DNA of 64,000 bases, taken from NCBI GenBank assembly GCA_023228065.1, contig JALOBX010000002.1, positions 62,001 to 126,000 of the forward strand. Reading direction: 5' to 3'. Shown one piece after another: positions 12,588 to 21,273 of the stretch. A program made the translations under genes and the position numbers. Numbering within the stretch: the first letter of the stretch is position 1; each line of letters begins with the position of its first letter. The notes beneath the pieces are model-generated. The model made no database searches. It saw only the letters and a list, made by a program, of their open reading frames with translations, and was not told the DNA's origin. The DNA comes from Candidatus Pacearchaeota archaeon. GTDB taxonomy: Archaea > Nanoarchaeota > Nanoarchaeia > Pacearchaeales > GW2011-AR1.

Positions 12588-13595
12588 ATGAAATTTTCAC
12601 ATTTTTCTGATATTGAAAACTCTTATAACCTTAAATTTGTTGAAAAAATTGATAAGTCTGGAGTATGGTGCGTTACTGAAAAGATTCACGGAGCTAATGC
12701 TTCTCTTTGGTATTCCTCTGAGAATGATGAATTCCGTGTAGGAAAAAGATCATCTTTTATTGATGAAAGTAATTTCTTTGGTATCAATAAGTTTTCTAAT
12801 ACTTCTCTTAAAGAGATTACTATTAATCTTTTTAACCATATTAAAAACAATTTTAATTCTGAGATTAAAGATCTTGTTATCTATGGAGAATGGTTCGGCG
12901 GATATTATAATTGTGATGGAGTATCTGTAAAAGGATCAAGAGTACAAACGGGCGTATCTTATTCACCTAATAACCATTTTTATGCTTTCTATATGAAAAT
13001 TAATGATGTTCCTGTTTCAAGAAAAGATTTCTCTGAAATCTTTAAGGATTTTGATAATAAGAATAATATATTCTTTGATTCTAAAATCCTTTTTAAAGGG
13101 ACATTTAATGAGTGCATGGAATATCCTAATGATCAGAATAGTTTTATTCCTGATATGTTTAATTTGCCTAAACTACCAAAGAATATAATGGAAGGTGTGG
13201 TTATAGAACCATATGATACGATTAAATTTACTCCCAATAATGAAAGAGTTGTTCTAAAGAATAAGAATAATCTTTTTAATGAGAAGAAAAATAGGACAGG
13301 TAAAACTTATAAAGATACTATTCTCAGTGAAAATGCAATTAGTTATTTAGAGAATATTGATTGTTATATAACAGAACAAAGAGTTGAAAATCTTTATTCA
13401 AAATTGGGTGAAGAAATGTGCTTTAAGAATTTTTCTAGTATTCTTAAAGAGTATGTCGAAGATGTTTTTAAAGATTCTTCGAAAGAAATAAATGATAATG
13501 ATTTTGAACTTAGTAGTCTTGATCAAGAAAATGTTCTTCATGAAGTAAAAAATAAATCATCAAATCTTATTAGAAATTTCTTAAAAACGATTTAA
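12588..13595 (+). CDS. rnlB: T4 RNA ligase 2-like protein
   Basis: 335 residues, the same length class as T4 Rnl2 (334). Motif I TEKIHGAN contains the adenylated lysine K32; motif Ia-like VGKRSSF; motif III VIYGEWFGGYY; motif IV EGVVIEP; motif V VVLKNKN. A C-terminal helical domain follows. Rnl2 enzymes seal nicks in double-stranded RNA or repair broken RNA in a duplex. AAAGGAAAA precedes the start. Together with the Rnl1-like gene it gives the phage two RNA end-joining activities. Confidence 0.92.
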   Translation: MKFSHFSDIENSYNLKFVEKIDKSGVWCVTEKIHGANASLWYSSENDEFRVGKRSSFIDESNFFGINKFSNTSLKEITINLFNHIKNNFNSEIKDLVIYGEWFGGYYNCDGVSVKGSRVQTGVSYSPNNHFYAFYMKINDVPVSRKDFSEIFKDFDNKNNIFFDSKILFKGTFNECMEYPNDQNSFIPDMFNLPKLPKNIMEGVVIEPYDTIKFTPNNERVVLKNKNNLFNEKKNRTGKTYKDTILSENAISYLENIDCYITEQRVENLYSKLGEEMCFKNFSSILKEYVEDVFKDSSKEINDNDFELSSLDQENVLHEVKNKSSNLIRNFLKTI

Positions 13596-13598
13596 CAT

Positions 13599-13645
13599 CT
13601 TGAATTATTAAGATAAATTTATCTTGATAATTCAAGTTTATTGTG
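13599..13645 (+). terminator. Probable terminator after RNA ligase 2
   Basis: Two 19-base arms (13599-13617 and 13618-13636) pair with one G-U position and are followed by TTTATT. The -35 of the next promoter overlaps the distal arm. Confidence 0.6.
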
Positions 13646-13652
13646 ATATTAT
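13624..13652 (+). promoter_or_regulatory. Sigma70 promoter (plus strand)
   Basis: TTGATA at 13624-13629, 17-base spacer, TATTAT at 13647-13652. It would drive the ankyrin and restriction-modification genes. Confidence 0.6.
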
Positions 13653-13686
13653 ATATCTATAAAATGTTTAATTTTGGAACAAATAT

Positions 13687-14397
13687 ATGGATCTCTATGA
13701 AACAGTTAGAATTGGCAATTTTCAACAAGTTAAATATTTTATTGAAAATAGCACTGATAATCATGAGATAAATGTAAAGGTATTATTACATTTAGCAACA
13801 GTAAATGGCCATCTTGATATCGTCAAATATCTTATTGAACGATATCAAGATATTGATATTTATGCTAATAATGATATTGCTTTACATCTTGCAGCACAAA
13901 ATAACCATTTTGATATTATTAAATATTTCGTTGAAAAAAAAGTAAATGCTAATACTTTAAATGGTTCTATTTTAGCATATGCAGTACAATATAATTGTAT
14001 GCATATGATCATATATTTAATTGAAAAAGGTGCTAATATTCATGCTTTAAATGAAATTGCTTTAAAAGCAGCAGTAACATTTAATCATTTTGATATTGTT
14101 AAGTATCTTATTGAACATGGTGCTGATATTCATATTGAAAATGATTATGTTTTAAGACTTGCCGTAAGAAAAGGTTTGATAGATATTGTTAAATACCTCA
14201 TTAAATGTGGTGCAGATATACGTGCTGATAATAATCGTGCTTTACGATGGGGACTTAAATACCAAATAAAGTATAATAACAAATTTAATATTGTCAAATA
14301 TTTAATTTCTTGTTATAATAAAGAAGAATTAAAAGAATTGTTTTTTAAATTTGATGATCTTTATATAAAGTATTTAATTTTGGAGCAAAGTATATGA
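13687..14397 (+). CDS. Ankyrin-repeat protein, longest copy
   Basis: 236 residues with about six ankyrin repeats (consensus NHFDIVKYLIEHGADIH) and the family tail ELKELFFKFDDLYIKYLILE. No other domain is present. It overlaps the next ankyrin-type gene by four bases (ATGA). Confidence 0.87.
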   Translation: MDLYETVRIGNFQQVKYFIENSTDNHEINVKVLLHLATVNGHLDIVKYLIERYQDIDIYANNDIALHLAAQNNHFDIIKYFVEKKVNANTLNGSILAYAVQYNCMHMIIYLIEKGANIHALNEIALKAAVTFNHFDIVKYLIEHGADIHIENDYVLRLAVRKGLIDIVKYLIKCGADIRADNNRALRWGLKYQIKYNNKFNIVKYLISCYNKEELKELFFKFDDLYIKYLILEQSI

Positions 14398-14633
14398 ATA
14401 TCTTTGATGCAATAGAAGAAAACAATATTCAGTCTGTTAAAGAATGTATTAAAAGTAGTGCTGATATTCATGCTCATAATGCTTTAAGATGGGCAATAGA
14501 ATTAAATCGTTTTGAAATTATTAAGTATTTAATTTCTTTATATACCTTTTTAGAGTTGAAAATATTGTTTTTTAAAACTAAGGATCTTTATATAAAGTAT
14601 CTAATTTTAGAGCAAGTATATGAATCTTCTTGA
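14394..14633 (+). CDS. Short ankyrin-family protein
   Basis: 79 residues: a truncated ankyrin unit (LNRFEIIKYLISLYTFLELK) and the family tail with TKDLYIKYLILE. It looks like an internally deleted copy of its neighbour and is translationally coupled to it. Confidence 0.75.
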   Translation: MNIFDAIEENNIQSVKECIKSSADIHAHNALRWAIELNRFEIIKYLISLYTFLELKILFFKTKDLYIKYLILEQVYESS

Positions 14634-14647
14634 TGAAAGGAAAAATA

Positions 14648-15232
14648 ATGTTTGAAAATGATGAAGATTATGATGCTTTAAAAGAATTCTCATATTATCT
14701 TTATGAAAATAGAGAAAATTGTTCTATTCTTTTTAACATAATTAATACTTATAATGAAAGTCTTTTTAAGAAAAGCAAGAACTTTGAAAACTTTTCAAAG
14801 TCATCATTTATTTGTAAATCTATCAAAACGCTTTTTCCTAAACTTGATTATGTTGATAAAAATGGACTAGATTTCATTTATGACAATAGAATTTTAATTG
14901 AACTAAAAACAAGAAAAGAGATGTTTCAAAAAAAGAAAACAAATCCCATTATTATAAAGAATCTAATTAAAAATCTAAATGAAACAAAAACATTTTCTGT
15001 TCTTTGGATGATTCAAACAGATAAACCGTATAAAATGGGATTAACTACATACACATCTGCAAAAAAATTTAAAAAGTTCTGTTATTCTCGGACTGAGTGT
15101 CAAATTCCTTTTGAATATATCCAATTTATTGAAATTCAAAACGATATTAAACATCTTGAAATTAATATTCAAAAAGAACAAGATGAATTTGAAAACAATT
15201 TAATCAATAAACTGATAAATAGGTTGAAATGA
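14648..15232 (+). CDS. Putative type II restriction endonuclease
   Basis: 194 residues. A PD-(D/E)XK-like core is visible at about residues 75-92: GLDFIYDNRILIELKTR, with Asp, then Glu-x-Lys after a short beta turn. It overlaps the start of the downstream Dam-type methylase by four bases, the usual arrangement of a type II restriction-modification pair; this context is the main support. AAAGGAAAAATA precedes the chosen ATG, whereas the earlier in-frame ATG has no site. The recognition sequence is probably that of the methylase. Confidence 0.6.
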   Translation: MFENDEDYDALKEFSYYLYENRENCSILFNIINTYNESLFKKSKNFENFSKSSFICKSIKTLFPKLDYVDKNGLDFIYDNRILIELKTRKEMFQKKKTNPIIIKNLIKNLNETKTFSVLWMIQTDKPYKMGLTTYTSAKKFKKFCYSRTECQIPFEYIQFIEIQNDIKHLEINIQKEQDEFENNLINKLINRLK

Positions 15233-16107
15233 ATAAACCAATATGGGCCTTGACTCCTCTTCGATATATAGGAGGAAAAAGTAAGCTTATAAAAAATATG
15301 TATCAATATTTTCCAAAAGATTTTTCTGAATTCAGAGAACCTTTTGTTGGAGGTGGATCTATATTTCTATATTTAAAACAATTATTTCCTGACAGAAAAT
15401 ATTGGATAAACGATATAAATCAAAATCTCTTTTCTTTTTGGATTATTCTTCAAAATTATGATTCAATGCTAAAACTACAAAAAGATCTTTTAAAAATAAA
15501 AGAAGATCTCATGCAAAAGTCTATTGAAGAAAGAAAAGAATTAAATATAAAAATGAAAGATACTTTATATGGTATAGATTCTGAGAATACAAAAAAATTA
15601 GTTCTTTCATATGAAAGAGCAATTGCTTATTATTTCTGCAATAAAACATCTTTCTCAGGATTAGAACAAGGTACTTATTCAGATCAAGCTTTTTATAAGA
15701 ACTTTACAGTATCAAATATAAATAAATTTAATACATATAATAAACTATTAAAAAATGTAGAAATAACAAATATAGATTATAGTCAATTACTTAATGATTC
15801 AATTAAAGATTATGATGAAAATGTTTTCTTTTATTTTGATCCGCCTTATGAATTAAATAAGAAATCATCAAATACTCTTTATGGTAAGGATGGAATACTT
15901 CATAAGTCTTTTGATCATCAAAGATTCTTTTCACTTATTAAAACAATTAATAAAGGAAAATTCTGTATATCATATAACAGTGATTCTTATATAAAAGAAA
16001 GATATAAAGATTATAATCAAATTGAATTAGATTTTCAATATGTTTCTAATTGTGGAAATAAGGGAAAATCAAAAAAAACTAAAGAATTGTTGATCTTTAA
16101 TTATTAA
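15229..16107 (+). CDS. dam: Dam-type DNA adenine-N6 methyltransferase
   Basis: 292 residues, a D12-class (alpha) methylase. The SAM-binding start LRYIGGKSKLIKNM and EPFVGGGSIF are typical of Dam/DpnM/EcoRV-type enzymes, followed by the catalytic DPPY at about residue 203 (YFDPPYEL) and a C-terminal CISYNSD segment. It methylates adenine, possibly in GATC, but sequence alone does not fix the target. It forms an overlapping pair with the putative endonuclease upstream. Confidence 0.9.
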   Translation: MNKPIWALTPLRYIGGKSKLIKNMYQYFPKDFSEFREPFVGGGSIFLYLKQLFPDRKYWINDINQNLFSFWIILQNYDSMLKLQKDLLKIKEDLMQKSIEERKELNIKMKDTLYGIDSENTKKLVLSYERAIAYYFCNKTSFSGLEQGTYSDQAFYKNFTVSNINKFNTYNKLLKNVEITNIDYSQLLNDSIKDYDENVFFYFDPPYELNKKSSNTLYGKDGILHKSFDHQRFFSLIKTINKGKFCISYNSDSYIKERYKDYNQIELDFQYVSNCGNKGKSKKTKELLIFNY

Positions 16108-16121
16108 AGAAAAAATTAAAC

Positions 16122-16150
16122 TTGACTTTTAAAATTAAATATGATATTCT
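16122..16150 (+). promoter_or_regulatory. Promoter of the small-paralogue array
   Basis: TTGACT at 16122-16127, 17-base spacer, TATTCT at 16145-16150, 20 bases before the first array gene. No other promoter of this quality was seen inside the array, so the whole block may be one transcript. Confidence 0.65.
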
Positions 16151-16170
16151 TTTATTAAAGAAGAAATTAA

Positions 16171-16419
16171 ATGATATTAACTGGCAAAATGTATAAATAT
16201 TTCTACAATAAAAATTACTATTATCTTTATCTTGAAATAGATAGAAATTGGTTTATAAACAACATTCTACCTAATTTACCACAATGTTATAAATGTTTTA
16301 AATGTAATACTGAAAAAGATTGTCTTTTTTTATATAATTGCAAACATAAAATTTTTTGTTGTGTTCCTTCTTATCAAGAAGAATTTAAATTAATAGAAAA
16401 ATTGGATAACATTAAATGA
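16171..16419 (+). CDS. Array protein A1 (MILTGKMY family)
   Basis: 82 residues. Family A layout: N-terminal MILTGKMY, a beta segment LYLEIDRNWFINN, a CxxC pair (here CYKCFKC), then CLFLYNC and a last Cys after KIF. The Cys set suggests a zinc or disulphide site. No known family. The stop and the next start overlap (ATGA). Confidence 0.75.
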   Translation: MILTGKMYKYFYNKNYYYLYLEIDRNWFINNILPNLPQCYKCFKCNTEKDCLFLYNCKHKIFCCVPSYQEEFKLIEKLDNIK

Positions 16420-16655
16420 TATTAACTGGAAAAATTTATACTTATAAAAATGAAAACAAAACCAATCTTTATCTTGAAATAAATAAAAATTGGTTTTTAA
16501 AAAACCTATTAAAAGATCTTTTTTTTAAATGTCGTGACTGCATAAAAAAGAATAAAGATAATTGTCTTTTTTTGTATTTTTGTAAAAGTAAAAGATTTGA
16601 TTGTTATCCTAAAAATCCAAAATTTAAATTAATAGAAAATAATATTGTTGGATAA
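16416..16655 (+). CDS. Array protein A2
   Basis: 79 residues, family A. CRDC, CLFLYFC and FDC mark the Cys positions. Its first 66 bases are identical to those of A12 (19081), evidence of recent recombination within the array. Confidence 0.75.
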   Translation: MILTGKIYTYKNENKTNLYLEINKNWFLKNLLKDLFFKCRDCIKKNKDNCLFLYFCKSKRFDCYPKNPKFKLIENNIVG

Positions 16656-16662
16656 CATTTAA

Positions 16663-16941
16663 ATGATATTAACTGGAAAAATGTATACTTATAAACCAAA
16701 AATATATATTTATAAATCAAATGAAAATGAAAATAATGTTTATTTTCATCTTGAAATAGATAAAAATTGGTTTATAACCAATATTTTGTCTAATATACCA
16801 CAATGTTCTAATTGTAATAATATAAATAAAAATAGTTGTCTTTTTTTATATTCTTGTAAATTTAAAAATTTTTTTTGTGTTCCTCTTGTTTCTCTTTCTC
16901 AAGAAAATTTTAAATTAATAAAAAAATTAGGTAGTAATTAA
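16663..16941 (+). CDS. Array protein A3
   Basis: 92 residues, family A, with a longer variable loop (about 12 residues) between MILTGKMY and the YFHLEIDKNWF segment. Cys motif CSNC, then CLFLYSC, then FFC. Confidence 0.75.
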   Translation: MILTGKMYTYKPKIYIYKSNENENNVYFHLEIDKNWFITNILSNIPQCSNCNNINKNSCLFLYSCKFKNFFCVPLVSLSQENFKLIKKLGSN

Positions 16942-17244
16942 ATGATATTAACTGGCAGAATGTATATATACCATTCAAATCTTTATAATTATTACTCTTC
17001 TTTTCCTACTGATGATATGTATGTTTCTCTTTATCTTGAAATAGATAAAAATTGGTTTATAAAAAATATATTGAATTTGAATTATGTTCGTACTCATTTT
17101 GTGTGTAGTGACTGTACTACAAAAAGAAACAAAAGTAACTGCTTTTTTTTATATAGAATTAAATCTAAAAAATTTGTTTGTTATCCTGAAGATACAAAAA
17201 TCAAATTTGAATTAATGAAAAATACTATTTTGGATAACATTTAA
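16942..17244 (+). CDS. Array protein A4
   Basis: 100 residues, family A, with an expanded N-terminal loop. CSDC, CFFLY and FVC are kept, but the Cys after FLY is replaced by Ile. It starts immediately after the A3 stop. Confidence 0.72.
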   Translation: MILTGRMYIYHSNLYNYYSSFPTDDMYVSLYLEIDKNWFIKNILNLNYVRTHFVCSDCTTKRNKSNCFFLYRIKSKKFVCYPEDTKIKFELMKNTILDNI

Positions 17245-17481
17245 ATGATATTAACTGGTAAAATGTATACTTTTCAAGATAACTATCTTTATCTTGAAAT
17301 AGATAAAAATTGGTTTATCAAAAACGTATTAAAAGATCTTTATCTGTGTGGTGACTGCATAAAAAAGAATAAAGATAATTGTCTTTTTTTATATTCTTGT
17401 AGATTTAAATATTTTCATTGTACTCAACTTTCCTTCTGCTATGAAATAAAATTAATAGAAAAATTGGATAACATTAAATGA
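17245..17481 (+). CDS. Array protein A5
   Basis: 78 residues, family A, nearly minimal: short loop, CGDC, CLFLYSC, FHC. The middle is very similar to A2. Confidence 0.75.
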   Translation: MILTGKMYTFQDNYLYLEIDKNWFIKNVLKDLYLCGDCIKKNKDNCLFLYSCRFKYFHCTQLSFCYEIKLIEKLDNIK

Positions 17482-17726
17482 TATTAACTGGAAAAATGTA
17501 TGTTTATAAACAAAGTGAAAATAATGTTTATTTTCATCTTGAAATAGATAAAAATTGGTTTATAACCAATATTTTGTCTAATATACCACAATGTTTTAAT
17601 TGTAATAATGTAAATAAAAACAGTTGTCTTTTTTTATATTCTTGCTTATATAAAGATTTTCATTGTACTAACGTTCCTTCTATTATGGAATATAAATTAA
17701 TAGAAAAATTGGATAACACTAAATGA
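17478..17726 (+). CDS. Array protein A6
   Basis: 82 residues, family A. CFNC, CLFLYSC, FHC. It is very close to A11, and its middle is close to A3. ATGA overlap with both neighbours. Confidence 0.75.
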   Translation: MILTGKMYVYKQSENNVYFHLEIDKNWFITNILSNIPQCFNCNNVNKNSCLFLYSCLYKDFHCTNVPSIMEYKLIEKLDNTK

Positions 17727-18067
17727 TATTAACTGGAAAAATGTATGCTGCTGAGTATCCAATTTTATTCTCTCTTATTAAAGATGTGCATTTATGTATA
17801 TGCCTTGAAATAGATACAGATTGGTTTAGAAAAAATTTATTAAATAAAAATCCAGCATGTCAATTTAATAAATGTGAACATTGTAGTATTTATAATTTAG
17901 GCAAAAAATGTTTGTTTCTTTATAATATACAACATAAAAGATTTTATTGGTATTATCCTAAACATTTTAATTGCTTTGAGAAATATTATTATAATAGTGA
18001 AGACATAAAATCTAATTTATCTGATCTTCTTCTTCTTCCTACTGTTTATATAAAGGAAATTAAATAA
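17723..18067 (+). CDS. Array protein A7, divergent
   Basis: 114 residues, the longest and most divergent family A member. It keeps MILTGKMY, LEIDTDWF and CLFLY, has CEHC, but the terminal Cys is replaced by Trp (RFYWYY) and there is a C-terminal extension of about 25 residues. Confidence 0.68.
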   Translation: MILTGKMYAAEYPILFSLIKDVHLCICLEIDTDWFRKNLLNKNPACQFNKCEHCSIYNLGKKCLFLYNIQHKRFYWYYPKHFNCFEKYYYNSEDIKSNLSDLLLLPTVYIKEIK

Positions 18068-18336
18068 TGATATTAACTGGCAAAATGTATAAAAAATGTT
18101 TCTACGATAATACAAACCATATTCCTCTTTATTTTGAAATAGATAAAGATTGGTTTTATAAAAATGCATTACCAAATATTATTGCATGTTATAATTGCGA
18201 TGAAGATTGCAATAAATATAAAGAAAAAGAAAAAGATTGTCTTTTTTTGTATTCTTTTGATTCTAAACGTTTTAATTGTGTTCACTATCCTTCTACTCTG
18301 CAATTTAAATTAATAGAAAAATTGGATAACATTTAA
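18067..18336 (+). CDS. Array protein A8
   Basis: 89 residues, family A. CYNC is followed by an extra Cys (DEDC) and a charged loop before CLFLYSF; the Cys after FLY is Phe here, the terminal Cys (FNC) is kept. Confidence 0.72.
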   Translation: MILTGKMYKKCFYDNTNHIPLYFEIDKDWFYKNALPNIIACYNCDEDCNKYKEKEKDCLFLYSFDSKRFNCVHYPSTLQFKLIEKLDNI

Positions 18337-18588
18337 ATGATATTAACTGGTAAAATGTACGCTTATAAACAAAGTAAAAATTATGTTTATTTTTGTCTTG
18401 AAATAGATAAAAATTGGTTTATTACAAATATTTTACCTGATTTACCACGTCATTGTTTTGATTGTTTTAATACAGATAAAAATAATTGTCTTTTTTTGTA
18501 TTTTTGTAGTTATAAAAAATTTAATTGTTTTCAAAAAAAAAGTAATTGTTTTAAAGAAATGGTTTGTTCTAAAAAGAGTAAAAATTAA
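18337..18588 (+). CDS. Array protein A9
   Basis: 83 residues, family A. CFDC, CLFLYFC, FNC, then a different C-terminus with two more Cys (SNCFKEMVC), replacing the usual FKLIEKLDNI ending. Confidence 0.72.
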   Translation: MILTGKMYAYKQSKNYVYFCLEIDKNWFITNILPDLPRHCFDCFNTDKNNCLFLYFCSYKKFNCFQKKSNCFKEMVCSKKSKN

Positions 18589-18828
18589 ATGGTATTAACT
18601 GGCAAAATATATACTTATAAACCAAGTGAAAATGATGTTTATTTCCATCTTGAAATAGATAAAAACTGGTTTATAAATAACATTTTGCCTAATTTATTAC
18701 TATGCTATAAATGTAATACTGAAAATAGTTGTCTTTTTTTATATAATTGTGAATTTAAAAGTTTTTATTGTGTTCCTCTTGTTTCTCAAGAAAAATTTAA
18801 ATTAATAGAAAATAATATTGTTGGATAA
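18589..18828 (+). CDS. Array protein A10
   Basis: 79 residues, family A, starting MVLTGKIY. CYKC with a short spacer, CLFLYNC, FYC. Its C-terminus VPLVSQEKFKLIE is shared with A12. Confidence 0.74.
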   Translation: MVLTGKIYTYKPSENDVYFHLEIDKNWFINNILPNLLLCYKCNTENSCLFLYNCEFKSFYCVPLVSQEKFKLIENNIVG

Positions 18829-18835
18829 CATTTAA

Positions 18836-19084
18836 ATGATATTAACTGGCAAAATATACACTTATAAAAATGATAAAAATAATGTTTATTTCCATCTTGA
18901 AATAGATAAAAACTGGTTTATAAATAACATTTTGTCTAATATACCACAATGTTTTGATTGCAATAATGTAAATAAAAATAGTTGTCTTTTTTTATATTCT
19001 TGCTTATATAAAGAATTTCATTGTACTCACTTTCCTTCTACTATGGAATATAAATTAATAGAAAAATTGGATAACATTAAATGA
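18836..19084 (+). CDS. Array protein A11
   Basis: 82 residues, family A, close to A6 in its second half. CFDC, CLFLYSC, FHC. ATGA overlap with A12. Confidence 0.75.
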   Translation: MILTGKIYTYKNDKNNVYFHLEIDKNWFINNILSNIPQCFDCNNVNKNSCLFLYSCLYKEFHCTHFPSTMEYKLIEKLDNIK

Positions 19085-19308
19085 TATTAACTGGAAAAAT
19101 TTATACTTATAAAAATGAAAACAAAACCAATCTTTATCTTGAAATAGATAAAAATTGGTTTATAAATAATATTTTGCCTAATTTATTACTATGCTATAAA
19201 TGTAATACTGAAAATAATTGTCTTTTTTTATATAATTGCATGTTTAAAATTTTTTGTTGTGTTCCTCTTGTTTCTCAAGAAGAATTTAAATTAATAGAAA
19301 ACATATAA
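19081..19308 (+). CDS. Array protein A12
   Basis: 75 residues, the shortest family A member. The 5' end is identical to A2 over 66 bases, the middle and end resemble A10, so it reads like a recombinant of the two. Confidence 0.75.
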   Translation: MILTGKIYTYKNENKTNLYLEIDKNWFINNILPNLLLCYKCNTENNCLFLYNCMFKIFCCVPLVSQEEFKLIENI

Positions 19309-19324
19309 TATTGGATAAAATCTA

Positions 19325-19624
19325 ATGTCTATTATAGATAAAATACATAAAAAAATAATGATAAAATTTAAAAAAGGAAATCTATTTTTTGATAACTTTT
19401 TTAAAAGATTCTTTATAGTAGTAGATATCTGTGATAAAAAACACAAATTATCTTATCGACATTGTAAAAAATGTAATAAAAACTATGCTCTTCCAAATGC
19501 TAAATGTTATTTATCGTATTATTTTAATAAAAATGATTCATATTTTCGTTGTAATACTGAACTCTATCTTTTAAAAACTTTTAAAAAAAATAAATTAAAA
19601 AATGAAAACAATTCTCACAGGTAA
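19325..19624 (+). CDS. Array protein C1 (KKGNL family)
   Basis: 99 residues, first member of family C: FKKGNLFFD, a hydrophobic beta segment FFIVVDIC, CKKC, then YLSYYF and a final Cys (YFRC). It is placed between family A genes, so the families are interleaved. An internal ATG (19358) directly before IKFKKGN is an alternative start. Confidence 0.65.
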   Translation: MSIIDKIHKKIMIKFKKGNLFFDNFFKRFFIVVDICDKKHKLSYRHCKKCNKNYALPNAKCYLSYYFNKNDSYFRCNTELYLLKTFKKNKLKNENNSHR

Positions 19625-19853
19625 CATATATAAAGATTTTTTTGTTGTTCCACATCTTTATCTTGAAATAAATAAAAACTGGTTTATAAAAAATAAGTTA
19701 AATTTGGATAGGATTGGTATAGAAAATATATTTGATGAATATTGCGAAAATTGTAATGCCACTTTTAAAGGTGATTGTTTATTTTTATATGGTATTAAAT
19801 CTAAAACATTCTTTTGTGATAAAAAATCATTTTATGATAAAATTGGAGTATAA
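19602..19853 (+). CDS. Array protein A13
   Basis: 83 residues, divergent family A: MKTILTGNIY, LYLEINKNWF, CENC, CLFLYG, FFC. It overlaps the end of C1 by 23 bases. Confidence 0.7.
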   Translation: MKTILTGNIYKDFFVVPHLYLEINKNWFIKNKLNLDRIGIENIFDEYCENCNATFKGDCLFLYGIKSKTFFCDKKSFYDKIGV

Positions 19854-19859
19854 AATTAA

Positions 19860-20114
19860 ATGATTCTTACAGGTAAAATGTATAAAAGCGAATCAAAATA
19901 TTTTGATTCATCAATATCAAAAATTTATCTTGAAATAGATAAAAATTGGTTTATGGATAATATTATAATTAAATATGAATATGCTACGTGTTTTAATTGT
20001 GTTCGACTTAATAATCAATGCTTATTTCTATATGATTTACAAGACAAGAAATTTTTATGTGAAAAACCACAACTTCAATATTTTTATAATGAAATAATAC
20101 AAAAAAATGATTAA
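19860..20114 (+). CDS. Array protein A14
   Basis: 84 residues, last family A member: MILTGKMY, IYLEIDKNWF, CFNC, CLFLYD, FLC. It overlaps the start of B1. Confidence 0.72.
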   Translation: MILTGKMYKSESKYFDSSISKIYLEIDKNWFMDNIIIKYEYATCFNCVRLNNQCLFLYDLQDKKFLCEKPQLQYFYNEIIQKND

Positions 20115-20370
20115 TAAAAACAATTATAAATTAGAATATTATGAAAATCTTGGATTTGTTATAAATATAACAGATCAATATAAAGATGTTCCTACAAAAG
20201 AAATAAAAAAAATATGTGAAAATAGATTTTTTAATATGAAGCATCCAGATTATGGATCAATCTACCATTGCAGAGAATGTTATTTAGGAAATGGATTCTT
20301 ACTTGCCTATAGTTTTTTACTTGATAAAATAATATGTTTATGTGTTTTGATAAAACTGATGAAAGACTAG
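20107..20370 (+). CDS. Array protein B1 (LEYYENLGF family)
   Basis: 87 residues, first family B member: KLEYYENLGFVINITDQYKD, a helix (TKEIKKICE), a Cys pair (CREC) and LAYSF followed by a final Cys segment (KIICLC). The order, beta then Cys pair then YSF-K-C, parallels families A and C, suggesting one superfamily. Function unknown. Confidence 0.7.
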   Translation: MINKNNYKLEYYENLGFVINITDQYKDVPTKEIKKICENRFFNMKHPDYGSIYHCRECYLGNGFLLAYSFLLDKIICLCVLIKLMKD

Positions 20371-20376
20371 ATATAA

Positions 20377-20685
20377 ATGAATAACAATAAATTAGAATAT
20401 CATGAAAATCTTGGATTTTTCATAGATATAACAGATCAGTATAAAAATCTTCCAACAGAAAAAATAAAACAAATATGTGAAAATATGTATTGTACTGAAA
20501 ATACTCTCTATAAAAAATTTTCTGCCCCATATAAAAACAATATGCTTAACTATTTTTTTATATGTCAGCAAAATCAATGTTCTTTGGGAGATAAACATAA
20601 CAGACTTATTTATAGTTTTGATTTTAACAAAATCGTATGTATGCATTTACATTTAAAAACTTCTAAAATTACTTATATAAAATGA
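20377..20685 (+). CDS. Array protein B2
   Basis: 102 residues, family B: KLEYHENLGFFIDITDQYKN, EKIKQICE, CQQNQCSLGDKHN, LIYSFDFNKIVC. Very similar to B3. Confidence 0.72.
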   Translation: MNNNKLEYHENLGFFIDITDQYKNLPTEKIKQICENMYCTENTLYKKFSAPYKNNMLNYFFICQQNQCSLGDKHNRLIYSFDFNKIVCMHLHLKTSKITYIK

Positions 20686-20990
20686 ATAACAATAAATTAG
20701 AATATCACAAAAAATTTGGATTTTTTATAGATATAACAAATCAGTATAAAAATCTTCCAATAAAAAAAATAAAAAAAATATGTGAAAAAGAGTATTTTTC
20801 TGATTATAAACCCTGTATAACAGATTTTTCTGATTCACACGATATATTTAACTATTTTTTTGTTTGTATATGTCAAGAACAATGTTCCTTGGGAGATAAA
20901 TATAACAGACTTATTTATAGTTTTAATTTTAACAAAATCATATGTATACGTTTTGATAAAACTGACAAAGAATCAGATATAAATGAATAA
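20682..20990 (+). CDS. Array protein B3
   Basis: 102 residues, family B. CICQEQCSLGDKYN and LIYSFNFNKIIC are kept. ATGA overlap with B2 and an 8-base overlap with B4. Confidence 0.72.
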   Translation: MNNNKLEYHKKFGFFIDITNQYKNLPIKKIKKICEKEYFSDYKPCITDFSDSHDIFNYFFVCICQEQCSLGDKYNRLIYSFNFNKIICIRFDKTDKESDINE

Positions 20991-21273
20991 CAATAAATTA
21001 GAATATTATGAAAATCTTGGATTTGTTATAGATATAACAGATCAATATAAAGATCTTTCATTAAAAAAAATAAAAAGAATATGTGATAATCAGTATTATA
21101 CTAACTCAATCAGTTTATCAGGTTTTTTCTTTAAATGTTGTGATACATATTGTTCTTTGGATAATGGACATAATAAACTTGTTTATAGTTTTGATTTTGG
21201 CAAAATCATATGTGTAAATTTATTTGTTTTGCATTCAGAAATTTTTGGATTTGATAAATATGAAAAAAATTAA
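20983..21273 (+). CDS. Array protein B4
   Basis: 96 residues, family B. CCDTYCSLDNGHN and LVYSFDFGKIIC. The end overlaps B5. Confidence 0.72.
   Translation: MNNNKLEYYENLGFVIDITDQYKDLSLKKIKRICDNQYYTNSISLSGFFFKCCDTYCSLDNGHNKLVYSFDFGKIICVNLFVLHSEIFGFDKYEKN

Noticed and set aside
16171..19308. Regular repeats at about 250-bp spacing, considered as a repeat array such as CRISPR
   Set aside because: The repeats are the conserved 5' ends of coding genes; spacing and unit size do not fit CRISPR. No CRISPR array was seen in the window.
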